The notes under the pieces: model-generated
The model's input: the letters and a program-made list of their open reading frames with translations, nothing else
What the model was told of the DNA's origin: nothing
The model's database searches: none
Position numbers and translations under genes: made by a program
NCBI GenBank assembly: GCA_900752785.1
Contig: CAADWP010000004.1
Location: forward strand, 1-6,396
Length of the DNA: 6,396 nt
From: an uncultured Ruminococcus sp.
GTDB taxonomy: Bacteria > Bacillota > Clostridia > Oscillospirales > Ruminococcaceae
Reading direction: 5' to 3'
In this document: one piece after another, positions 1-5,345 of the stretch
How positions within the stretch are numbered: position 1 is the first letter of the stretch
How the letters are laid out: every line of letters starts with the position of its first letter

Positions 1-159
1 AGTCGGGTCACCGACCAGCGTGTCGGGCCTGTGAGGGAGGTTCAGCAGCAAGCCGACAATGTACCCGATGCGGTCGTAGAGCCGACAGAAAGCGAACATG
101 AGGCAGTTTTTGAGGACGAGGATTTGGAACAGGAAGAAACATTTGAATTAAGTATGTGA
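1..159 (+). CDS. C-terminal end of an unidentified protein with an acidic tail (5' end outside window)
   Basis: The frame starting at base 1 is open to a TGA at 157-159, giving the last 52 residues of a protein whose start lies upstream. The visible part is low in complexity: a Gln/Val/Pro-rich stretch followed by a strongly acidic end (EDEDLEQEETFELSM). No domain or catalytic motif can be seen, so no function is assigned. The next gene starts only 10 bases after the stop, which suggests co-transcription. The acidic end resembles that of the next protein in style, as both finish with Asp/Glu-rich stretches containing Phe and a short hydrophobic terminus. GC content is higher here than in the next genes. 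It might be the tail of a large mobile-element protein, but that is inference from the neighbourhood only. Confidence 0.6.
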   Translation, partial: SRVTDQRVGPVREVQQQADNVPDAVVEPTESEHEAVFEDEDLEQEETFELSM

Positions 160-169
160 GGGAGAAAAA

Positions 170-682
170 ATGAAGAAAAAACAATTATACATTGCCTATG
201 GTAGTAACATCAATCTGGAGCAGATGGCATATCGATGTCCGCATTCAAAGGTTGTGGGAGTATCAGAAATAAAGGATCATGAGTTGGAATTCAGAGGCGT
301 TGCAACTATCGTACCAAAAGAAAACGCAAGAGTTCCGGTTCTGATATGGGAGCTTGACGAAAGAGATTTGCCAACTTTGAATCGTTATGAGGGCTGGCCT
401 CGACTTTACAGGCAAGAAAAAATGGATTTTGAACTGGAGGGAAAGTCCTATAAAGGAATGGCTTATCTGATGAATCGTGGAGAAATTTCACCACCGAGTC
501 AGCAGTATTACAACACTATTTTACAGGGATACAGAGAAAATGGTCTGGATGAATCCTTTCTGCAAAAGGCGTTGGAAAATTCACTTCAGATGGATTTTGC
601 AGAGGAAGAATTTGATGAGGATTTTGATATGGAAGAGTTTGAGGATATCGATTTTGACAATAACTTTCAGATGGAATTATAA
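170..682 (+). CDS. gamma-glutamylcyclotransferase-like (AIG2/GGCT fold) protein with acidic C-terminal extension
   Basis: A 170-residue cytosolic protein. The N-terminus carries the GGCT/AIG2 signature: a beta strand followed by YGSN at residues 10-13, which forms the substrate-binding loop in this fold. Residues 72-81 (NRYEGWPRLY) fit the family segment that holds the catalytic acid, making Glu74 the likely general acid/base. Families with this fold release 5-oxoproline from gamma-glutamyl amines or peptides; the real substrate cannot be read from sequence. The fold accounts for roughly residues 1-135. The remaining 35 or so residues are mostly Asp, Glu and Phe and are not part of the enzyme family. 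The ATG at 170 has a GGGAG ribosome binding site about 6 bases upstream, and the stop overlaps the next gene's ribosome binding site. Such proteins are often seen among conjugative-element cargo in Clostridia, where their role is unknown. Confidence 0.85.
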   Translation: MKKKQLYIAYGSNINLEQMAYRCPHSKVVGVSEIKDHELEFRGVATIVPKENARVPVLIWELDERDLPTLNRYEGWPRLYRQEKMDFELEGKSYKGMAYLMNRGEISPPSQQYYNTILQGYRENGLDESFLQKALENSLQMDFAEEEFDEDFDMEEFEDIDFDNNFQMEL

Positions 683-693
683 GGAGGAACGGT

Positions 694-963
694 ATGAAAT
701 ATAAAGGATTTTTTGTGAAAATTACTCCCGATAATTATTTGCCGAGAGAAAACGAGGACGGCGAGGTTGTTGCCTGTGAGGGATTCAGAATTGAAGTTTT
801 TGCTGACGAATCCGAAGAAGTAGAAATTGATATTTTTTCCGCTGCGGTTAATTTTGAATTGATGAAGAACAGTATCAATGAAGCGGAACAGTTCGCCAAA
901 GATTACATCGACTGCGAGGAAAAGGAGTATCAGAGAATGCTCGATGAGTTTAACGGAAATTAA
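694..963 (+). CDS. small acidic conserved-looking protein of unknown function
   Basis: An 89-residue protein that I cannot assign to a named family. It begins MKYKGFFVKITPDNYLP and is predicted soluble, with no signal peptide or membrane segment. It looks like a mixed alpha/beta fold: strand-like segments in the first 55 residues (FFVKITP, GFRIEVFA, VEIDIFSAAV), then a charged helix from about residue 58 to the end. Asp and Glu are strongly over-represented. The AAGGAGG ribosome binding site at 681-687 lies 6 bases before the ATG and overlaps the previous gene's stop codon, so translation is probably coupled to the GGCT-like protein. A terminator hairpin begins 7 bases after the stop, making this the last gene of the operon. 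It is probably element cargo or an accessory protein, which is a contextual inference. Confidence 0.75.
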   Translation: MKYKGFFVKITPDNYLPRENEDGEVVACEGFRIEVFADESEEVEIDIFSAAVNFELMKNSINEAEQFAKDYIDCEEKEYQRMLDEFNGN

Positions 964-970
964 TTTTAAG

Positions 971-1009
971 ATTCAGCGGTATAAAAAGTACCGCTGAATT
1001 TTCATTTTC
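971..1009 (+). terminator. intrinsic terminator of the accessory operon
   Basis: The arms attcagcggta (971-981) and taccgctgaat (989-999) pair perfectly over 11 bp around a 7-nt loop, and are followed by ttttcatttt. This is a plausible Rho-independent terminator for the three preceding genes. The T-tract is interrupted by CA, so read-through is possible. Confidence 0.75.
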
Positions 1010-1041
1010 AAGTTCATGAAGTTCGTGAGTTTGAAAATGAA
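1001..1041. repeat. long imperfect inverted repeat directly after the terminator
   Basis: The arms ttcattttcaa (1001-1011) and ttgaaaatgaa (1031-1041) are exact reverse complements. The pairing continues inwards with G-T wobbles to about 18 bp, leaving a 5-nt loop (1019-1023). The centre also contains two tandem 9-mers, agttcatga and agttcgtga, differing at one base. It could be a second termination hairpin, or a protein-binding site near an element end. Short direct repeats of this kind can be recombinase arm sites, but nothing here proves that. Confidence 0.5.
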
Positions 1042-1049
1042 AAATTTAT

Positions 1050-1079
1050 TTGACAAATCTCTTTAAAACGGCGTAGAAT
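1050..1079 (+). promoter_or_regulatory. sigma-A-type promoter for the candidate small RNA
   Basis: A perfect -35 box TTGACA (1050-1055) is followed after 18 bp by TAGAAT (1074-1079), a 5 of 6 match to the -10 consensus. The expected start is near 1084-1087. No open reading frame with a ribosome binding site begins within the next 200 bases before a terminator, so the promoter seems to serve the RNA feature at 1085-1180. Confidence 0.6.
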
Positions 1080-1084
1080 CGGGA

Positions 1085-1180
1085 TTTTAATAAAGCAGCT
1101 ATTTGGTATCAGCTTGACATATTGGTGATACTAAATAGCTGTACACCCCTTAAAGCCCGTATCTACGGGCTTTATTTGCG
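1085..1180 (+). ncRNA. candidate small non-coding RNA, about 95 nt (promoter, hairpin, terminator)
   Basis: From the predicted start the transcript would have a short A/U-rich leader and then a strong stem. Arms cagctatttggtatca (1096-1111) and tgatactaaatagctg (1126-1141) pair at 16 positions with one G-U, around a 14-nt loop (gcttgacatattgg). A single-stranded linker (uacaccccu) leads to an intrinsic terminator at 1151-1174. Promoter, one large stem-loop, linker and terminator is the layout of many independent regulatory RNAs, including plasmid copy-control antisense RNAs, but I recognise no known family. No coding frame with a start and ribosome binding site is evident. Alternatives are a recombination or operator site formed by the inverted repeat, or a leader that is always terminated ahead of the dockerin gene. 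Expression is not shown by sequence alone. Confidence 0.45.
1151..1178 (+). terminator. intrinsic terminator ending the candidate small RNA
   Basis: taaagcccgt (1151-1160) pairs perfectly with acgggcttta (1165-1174) around a 4-nt loop (atct), and is followed by tttgcgtttt. The stem core is GC-rich and the arms end in A/T, which gives an intrinsic terminator shape. It separates the candidate small RNA from the dockerin gene. Confidence 0.7.
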
Positions 1181-1320
1181 TTTTGGGGATGAAAAATTTA
1201 AGTTCAAAGCCATGGCTTTTTCCCCGTTTTTATTGACTGAGTGGATTTGAACCGTTTCACCGGAATTTTTTAGAAAAATTCAAGGCATATTTAAGAATAA
1301 TACTTAAGGAGGAATATCCA
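1181..1320. other. leader region of the dockerin gene, no clear promoter
   Basis: Together with the preceding features this completes the 357-bp gene-free stretch after base 963. It contains a 14-bp perfect palindrome aaagccatggcttt (1206-1219), a lone TTGACT (1233-1238) with no matching -10 box at normal spacing, and the strong ribosome binding site AAGGAGG (1306-1312) placed 8 bases before the dockerin ATG. No confident promoter was found, so transcription may start at a weak site or read through from upstream. Confidence 0.4.
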
Positions 1321-1761
1321 ATGAAAAAAATTACTAAAAGCATCATAGCAGCGTTAAGTGCAAGCTCAATGTTGGCAGCATCATTTCCAATTACAGCAAA
1401 TGCAAACGAAGAAACGATCCAACCAAGAGGAAGCTATCACGTATATGGCGATGTAAACAATGACGGTGTAATAACCGGCAGTGATGCGACTATTACTTTA
1501 AGGTCATTTACAATTTTTGAAAATCTTACAGGAAGTCCGAATCTTCCTTTGGAATATGCAATCGCACGTCCAGCAGTATATTTTCCTAATGAAGAAACCC
1601 CTGTTCCACAGGCGGCAGATGTAAACGGTGACGGTATAATAAATCAAGCTGATGCAAATGAAATATTACGGTACTATACTCTATTAAGTAGCGGAAACGG
1701 AAATCCGCCTGATTCTTCTGTATATAACGGAAAATGCGGTAAAGTCTTTTATATTCCCTAA
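1321..1761 (+). CDS. small secreted protein consisting mainly of a type I dockerin module
   Basis: A 146-residue exported protein. Residues 1-28 are a classic signal peptide: KKITK charged start, Ala/Leu/Ser-rich core, and a likely cut after ANA at residue 28. Two dockerin-type calcium loops follow. The first is GDVNNDGVITGSDA (residues 43-56; ligand positions Asp44, Asn46, Asp48, Asp55). The second is ADVNGDGIINQADA (residues 99-112; Asp100, Asn102, Asp104, Asp111). Each is followed by a short helix (TITLRSF; NEILRYY). Dockerins bind cohesin modules and dock proteins into cellulosomes or amylosomes on the cell surface. The loops are 56 residues apart, whereas ordinary type I dockerins have them roughly 30-35 apart, so the linker carries about 20 extra residues. 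There is no catalytic or carbohydrate-binding module. The ATG follows a strong AAGGAGG and a terminator closes the gene, so it is a single-gene unit. Confidence 0.88.
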   Translation: MKKITKSIIAALSASSMLAASFPITANANEETIQPRGSYHVYGDVNNDGVITGSDATITLRSFTIFENLTGSPNLPLEYAIARPAVYFPNEETPVPQAADVNGDGIINQADANEILRYYTLLSSGNGNPPDSSVYNGKCGKVFYIP

Positions 1762-1786
1762 GCACATAACAAAAGCATTGTAATTT

Positions 1787-1824
1787 ATAGAAGTCATACT
1801 TGTTAAGTAGGGCTTCTATTTTTG
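1787..1824 (+). terminator. intrinsic terminator after the dockerin gene
   Basis: atagaagtc (1787-1795) pairs with ggcttctat (1811-1819, one G-U). The stem continues inside with tact/agta (1797-1800 with 1806-1809) around the loop tgtta, and is followed by a tttttg tract. This is a good Rho-independent terminator 25 bases after the stop codon. Confidence 0.8.
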
Positions 1825-1874
1825 ATTGCACTTTCTGTTGAAACATATTTTTTCAGCGAGGCAAGTTCATAGTG

Positions 1875-1903
1875 TAGACAAATTCACGATTATATGATAT
1901 AAG
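1875..1903 (+). promoter_or_regulatory. upstream sigma-A-type promoter candidate (P1) before fhs
   Basis: TAGACA (1875-1880, 5 of 6 to the -35 consensus) and TATAAG (1898-1903, 5 of 6 to the -10 consensus) are spaced by 17 bp. Initiation would fall near 1910, at the beginning of the GC-rich island. No terminator is visible between here and fhs, so this would give an fhs transcript with a structured leader of about 180 nt, unless the RNA is processed or stops in the island. Confidence 0.45.
1889..1902. repeat. 14-bp direct repeat, copy 1
   Basis: attatatgatataa is identical to 2045-2058, 156 bp downstream. Its last 13 bases form an odd palindrome (ttatat-g-atataa). This copy overlaps the -10 box of P1. 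The flanking bases differ between the two copies. Confidence 0.7.
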
Positions 1904-1990
1904 CAGCGTGGTCTCACCTGTCGGTTCGGTCGGTGCTTCTGCTTTGCATAGATGTCCACTGGACACCCGCACCGCTGCACCCGTGTTCGC
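1903..1990. other. GC-rich, foldable 88-bp island between two promoters
   Basis: By hand count 55 of 88 bases are G or C (about 62%), against roughly 30% in the AT-rich sequence on either side. Several pairings are possible: gcagcg (1903-1908) with cgctgc (1973-1978); cggtgc (1931-1936) with gcaccg (1969-1974), which competes with the first; cacc/ggtg (1915-1918 with 1932-1935); and tgtcc/ggaca (1953-1957 with 1961-1965, loop act). This could be a structured leader, a small RNA, or a remnant of inserted foreign DNA. A + strand frame is open from 1878 to the TAA at 1995-1997 with a possible GTG at 1908, but no ribosome binding site precedes it. I recognise no riboswitch or RNA family. Confidence 0.5.
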
Positions 1991-2030
1991 GATGTAAAAA
2001 ATAAATTTCAGAAAATTATCTCTGCGCCTG

Positions 2031-2059
2031 TTGCTATTTTTGCTATTATATGATATAAT
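2031..2059 (+). promoter_or_regulatory. fhs: proximal promoter (P2) of the fhs operon
   Basis: TTGCTA (2031-2036) and a perfect TATAAT (2054-2059) are separated by 17 bp. Transcription would start near 2066, leaving a short leader with the CGGAGG ribosome binding site at 2078-2083, 7 bases before the fhs ATG. The -10 box overlaps the second copy of the 14-bp repeat. Confidence 0.7.
2045..2058. repeat. 14-bp direct repeat, copy 2
   Basis: attatatgatataa is identical to 1889-1902. The pair brackets 142 bp that include the GC-rich island. Either the AT-rich promoter element was duplicated, or an insertion generated the repeat. Confidence 0.7.
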
Positions 2060-2090
2060 AAAACTATATATTTAATTCGGAGGTTTTGCG

Positions 2091-3770
2091 ATGTTATCTG
2101 ATATTGAAATTGCTCAGGGCGCTAAAATGAAAAAAATAAGTGAAATTGCTGCTGGTCTCGGTATAGAGGAAGACGATCTTGAGCCATACGGTCACTATAA
2201 GGCTAAGATTTCCGAGCGCCTTTATTCAAAGCTCGCTTTTAGAGAAGACGGAAAGCTGATACTTGTAACTGCTATTAATCCTACACCTGCCGGTGAGGGA
2301 AAAACTACCGTCAGTGTTGGTCTTGCAGAGGCAATGGGTAAAATAGGAAAAAAAGCTGTTCTTGCGCTTCGTGAACCTTCTTTGGGACCCGTGTTCGGCA
2401 TTAAAGGCGGTGCGGCAGGCGGAGGCTATGCACAGGTAGTTCCTATGGAGGACATAAATCTCCATTTCACGGGAGATATGCATGCTATTACAGCAGCTAA
2501 CAATCTCCTGTGCGCTATGATTGACAATCATCTTCAGCAGGGAAACGAGCTGAATATTGACCAAAGGCGTATCATGTTCAAACGTTGTCTCGATATGAAC
2601 GACCGTGCGCTCAGAAATGTTATTGTAGGTCTCGGCGGAAAAGCGAACGGCGTTCCGCGCGAGGATGGCTTTAATATCACAGTTGCTTCCGAGATAATGG
2701 CGATCTTGTGTCTTGCTACGGATATTTCAGATCTTAAAGAGCGTATCGGAAATATTCTTGTGGCTTATAATCTCAGCGGAGAGCCTGTTTTCGCAAGAGA
2801 GATAGGAGCATGCGGAGCAATGACGGCGCTTCTTAAGGATGCCCTCAAGCCAAATCTTGTTCAGACTCTGGAAAATAATCCTGCATTTATCCACGGCGGT
2901 CCGTTTGCAAATATTGCTCATGGCTGCAATTCTGTTAGGGCGACAAAGCTCGCTCTTAAACTGGGGGATTACTGTATTACCGAGGCAGGCTTCGGATCGG
3001 ATCTCGGCGCTGAGAAATTTTTTGATATAAAGTGCCGTTACGGCGGATTAAAACCTGCTTGTGTCGTTCTTGTTGCAACTATAAAAGCTCTGAAATATAA
3101 CGGTGGAGTTCAGAAAGCCGACCTTGCAAAAGAAAATATGTGGGCGCTTGAAAAGGGAATTGTCAATTTAAAGACTCACATTGAAAATATGCATAAATAT
3201 CATGTTCCTGTTGTTGTTGCGGTTAATCGTTTCCATACCGATACAGAAGAAGAAATAAAATTTGTTGAAAATTTCTGCACGGAAATGGGCGTTGATGTTT
3301 CTATGTGCGAAGTGTTCGCCAAAGGCGGCGACGGCGGAGTTGATCTTGCTGAAAAAGTCTGTGAAACTATTCGGTTCTGTTCCGAAAGCGGTTCGGATTT
3401 CAAGCCTCTTTACGGGACAGAGATATCTGTCAAGGCTAAGGTAGAAACTATAGCAAAGGAAATTTACCGTGCTGACGGAGTAATATATACGCCGCAGGCT
3501 GAAAAAGCGATCAAGGAGATCGAAAGTATCGGCTTTAGGGATCTGCCCGTATGTATTGCAAAAACCCAGTATTCTCTTTCAGATAATCCCGCATTGCTTG
3601 GAAAACCGAAAAATTTCAGCATTACCGTTCGTGATGCCCGTCTTTCTTCAGGTGCAGGCTTTGTTGTTATTTATACCGGCGATATTCTCACGATGCCCGG
3701 ATTGCCTAAGGTGCCTGCGGCATTCAATATCGACTGTGACAATAACGGCAATATTACAGGACTTTTTTGA
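2091..3770 (+). CDS. fhs: formate-tetrahydrofolate ligase (10-formyl-THF synthetase)
   Basis: This cytosolic enzyme makes 10-formyl-tetrahydrofolate from formate, ATP and tetrahydrofolate, feeding purine synthesis, initiator tRNA formylation and one-carbon metabolism (in acetogens the Wood-Ljungdahl methyl branch). The 559-residue length matches the family. The nucleotide loop TPAGEGKT lies at residues 65-72. The two family signatures are intact: [11 protein letters not shown] at 103-113 and VASEIMAIL at 198-206. The conserved RALRN segment sits near residues 172-176. The ATG at 2091 follows CGGAGG at 7-base spacing and gives the expected N-terminus. It is the first gene of a five-gene operon, with tsaE starting 12 bases after its stop. 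Nothing looks damaged. A tetrahydrofolate riboswitch might be expected upstream in some Clostridia but was not recognised. Confidence 0.97.
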   Translation: MLSDIEIAQGAKMKKISEIAAGLGIEEDDLEPYGHYKAKISERLYSKLAFREDGKLILVTAINPTPAGEGKTTVSVGLAEAMGKIGKKAVLALREPSLGPVFGIKGGAAGGGYAQVVPMEDINLHFTGDMHAITAANNLLCAMIDNHLQQGNELNIDQRRIMFKRCLDMNDRALRNVIVGLGGKANGVPREDGFNITVASEIMAILCLATDISDLKERIGNILVAYNLSGEPVFAREIGACGAMTALLKDALKPNLVQTLENNPAFIHGGPFANIAHGCNSVRATKLALKLGDYCITEAGFGSDLGAEKFFDIKCRYGGLKPACVVLVATIKALKYNGGVQKADLAKENMWALEKGIVNLKTHIENMHKYHVPVVVAVNRFHTDTEEEIKFVENFCTEMGVDVSMCEVFAKGGDGGVDLAEKVCETIRFCSESGSDFKPLYGTEISVKAKVETIAKEIYRADGVIYTPQAEKAIKEIESIGFRDLPVCIAKTQYSLSDNPALLGKPKNFSITVRDARLSSGAGFVVIYTGDILTMPGLPKVPAAFNIDCDNNGNITGLF

Positions 3771-3782
3771 TAGGCGGGTTAT

Positions 3783-4223
3783 ATGAAATTTATTGCAGAT
3801 TCTCCCGAGGAAACGATTGCAGTCGCAGAAAAGCTGGGGCGGCTTATCAAAGCGGGAGACATTATAGCTTATCGGGGCGGACTTGGCGCGGGAAAGACTA
3901 CCTTTACGCGAGGTATTGCTATTGGAATGGGATTGGGTGATGTTGTCATTTCCCCGACGTTTGCACTTGTAAATGAGTACCGCGGCGAGAATATTACATT
4001 ATATCATTTTGATATGTATCGTATAAATTCCGAGGAAGGACTGGAATCTACAGGCTTTTACGATTATCCCTTTGAAGAAAATGCGGCGGTTATCGAATGG
4101 TCTGAAAATATTGATGAATTTCTTCCAAAGAATACGATTTATATAACGCTCCGACGTCTCGATGAAACGAAACGGGAAATTATTATTGAGGACGGTGAAA
4201 GATTTGCTTCTGCTTGGAATTGA
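3783..4223 (+). CDS. tsaE: tRNA threonylcarbamoyladenosine biosynthesis ATPase TsaE
   Basis: TsaE (YjeE family) is a small ATPase that drives turnover of the TsaB-TsaD complex, which adds the t6A modification at position 37 of ANN-decoding tRNAs. The 146-residue protein carries the Walker A loop GGLGAGKTT (residues 32-40), the family motif SPTFALVNEY (57-66), HFDMYR (75-80, with the conserved Asp), and IEWSE (104-108). The ATG at 3783 has only a weak purine-rich site (aggcggg, 3772-3778), so translation may be partly coupled to fhs, 12 bases upstream. The next gene is its functional partner tsaB, which overlaps its 3' end. Length and motif order are normal for the family. Confidence 0.96.
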   Translation: MKFIADSPEETIAVAEKLGRLIKAGDIIAYRGGLGAGKTTFTRGIAIGMGLGDVVISPTFALVNEYRGENITLYHFDMYRINSEEGLESTGFYDYPFEENAAVIEWSENIDEFLPKNTIYITLRRLDETKREIIIEDGERFASAWN

Positions 4224-4899
4224 CACCTCGGGAAAAACAGCTTCCGCTGCAATATTTGATGCGGATAGGGAAATTTTTCTCGCCCAAAACACGGTATATA
4301 CCACAAAAACGCATTCTCAGGTCATAATGCCGATGGTTATGGATGCTGCCGCACAGGCATCTGTCAATCTTAATGAAATTGATGTGATAGCGGCTGCAAA
4401 CGGTCCGGGTTCATATACAGGTCTTAGAATAGGAGTAGCTGCCGTTAAAGCTCTCAGCTTTGGATTTAATGTGAAATGCTGCGGAGTTTCCACGCTTCTT
4501 GGGTTGGCTTGCAGCAATATCTCTTATAAGGGCAGAATATGTTCAATTATGAAAGCTCGCGGAGAACTGATCTATACCGGAACTTACGAAAGCGATGGAT
4601 ATTGCGTGGAAACGGTTTCGAGCGAACGAATCATTTCACGCGACGAGCTTGCCGAAGAGCTTGCTTTCAGCGGAAAGGAAACGCTTCTTTGCGGCGATGG
4701 ATCGGCGGATTTCTTTACAGATTACCGTTCGCCGATGCTTGTTATCGCTCCGCCGCACGGACGTCTTCAAAATGCCTGCGGAATATGTCTTGCAGCGCTT
4801 TCGGGACAATTTATCGACCCGGAAGAACTTGAGGTTTCTTATCTGCAAAAGGTAAAGGCTGAAAAAGATCTTGAAGAAAAAACGGAGGAATTAAAATGA
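4195..4899 (+). CDS. tsaB: tRNA threonylcarbamoyladenosine biosynthesis protein TsaB
   Basis: TsaB is the non-catalytic partner that forms a heterodimer with TsaD in t6A synthesis and has an ASKHA-type fold. Recognisable motifs (numbered from the chosen start) are GIDTSG (8-13), THSQVIMP (39-46) and the hallmark GPGSYTGLRIG (70-80). The start is uncertain. An in-frame ATG at 4162 has no ribosome binding site and would add 11 atypical residues with a 62-base overlap. GTG at 4195 has GAGG (4188-4191) close upstream and gives VKDLLLLGIDTSG. TTG at 4204 would give the shortest family-like start, MLLLGIDTSG. I chose the GTG, giving 234 residues and a 29-base overlap with tsaE. The C-terminal tail is charged (KAEKDLEEKTEELK). 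The stop overlaps the rpiB start as ATGA. The tsaD gene is not in this window. Confidence 0.92.
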   Translation: MKDLLLLGIDTSGKTASAAIFDADREIFLAQNTVYTTKTHSQVIMPMVMDAAAQASVNLNEIDVIAAANGPGSYTGLRIGVAAVKALSFGFNVKCCGVSTLLGLACSNISYKGRICSIMKARGELIYTGTYESDGYCVETVSSERIISRDELAEELAFSGKETLLCGDGSADFFTDYRSPMLVIAPPHGRLQNACGICLAALSGQFIDPEELEVSYLQKVKAEKDLEEKTEELK

Positions 4900-5330
4900 T
4901 AGCAATAGGCTGCGATCACGCAGGAGTTGAAATGAAAAAAAACATTATAGAAGCACTTTCCGAAAAGGGCTGGGAATTCAAGGACATGGGCTGCAACGGT
5001 GAAGCGTGCGACTATCCGGTTATAGCAGAAGCTGTCTGCGGAGAGATACTTTCAGGATCCTGCGAAAAGGGAATTCTTATTTGCGGAACGGGTATCGGAA
5101 TGTCTATTGCCGCCAACAAATTCAAGGGTATAAGAGCAGCGCTTTGCAGCGATTCATTCTCAACTAAATTTACCAGACTGCATAACGATTCAAACATAAT
5201 GTGCATGGGGGCAAGAGTTATCGGCTGCGGACTTGCTGTTGAGCTTGCGGAGATCTTTCTTGGTACGGAATTTGAAGGCGGACGCCACCAAAAAAGACTC
5301 GATCTTATAACAGCTATTGAAAATAAATAA
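4896..5330 (+). CDS. rpiB: ribose-5-phosphate isomerase B (RpiB/LacAB family)
   Basis: This enzyme interconverts ribose 5-phosphate and ribulose 5-phosphate in the pentose phosphate pathway; some family members act on allose 6-phosphate. The 144-residue protein has the N-terminal GCDHAG (residues 5-10), the DYP turn (39-41), the active-site loop ICGTGIGMSIAANK (62-75) with the expected catalytic Cys63, and RLHNDSNIMCMGARV (94-108) with the conserved His and the phosphate-binding Arg. The ATG overlaps the tsaB stop in an ATGA arrangement and has GGAGGA (4883-4888) upstream, indicating translational coupling. It supplies ribose 5-phosphate, the precursor of the PRPP used by the next enzyme, Upp. 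LacA/LacB subunits are less likely, as there is one gene and no lactose genes nearby. Confidence 0.95.
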   Translation: MIAIGCDHAGVEMKKNIIEALSEKGWEFKDMGCNGEACDYPVIAEAVCGEILSGSCEKGILICGTGIGMSIAANKFKGIRAALCSDSFSTKFTRLHNDSNIMCMGARVIGCGLAVELAEIFLGTEFEGGRHQKRLDLITAIENK

Positions 5331-5345
5331 TAAAGGACTGATTTT

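Noticed and set aside
1206..1219. 14-bp perfect palindrome aaagccatggcttt as a terminator or operator.
   Set aside because: It has no loop, so it cannot form a normal terminator hairpin. As an operator it is possible, but no promoter is seen beside it.
1242..1260. Reverse complement reads like a tRNA T-arm (ggttcaaatcc), suggesting a tRNA 3' fragment used as an attachment site.
   Set aside because: Only two base pairs of the T stem form, and no acceptor stem, anticodon arm or CCA can be aligned around it, so it is probably chance.
1586..1846. - strand frame opposite the dockerin gene (86 codons).
   Set aside because: It overlaps a clear signal-peptide dockerin gene and its terminator, has no recognisable domain, and its composition reflects the antisense strand.
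1908..1997. Small + strand reading frame with GTG start inside the GC-rich island (29 codons).
   Set aside because: No ribosome binding site precedes it, a second frame is also open here, and GC-rich sequence lacks stop codons by composition.
1903..2090. Tetrahydrofolate riboswitch before fhs.
   Set aside because: Fitting the gene, but none of the conserved riboswitch core could be recognised by eye in the leader; only generic stems are seen.
4162..4194. ATG at 4162 as the tsaB start.
   Set aside because: It has no ribosome binding site, needs a 62-base overlap with tsaE, and adds residues before the usual TsaB N-terminus. GTG 4195 or TTG 4204 fit the family better.
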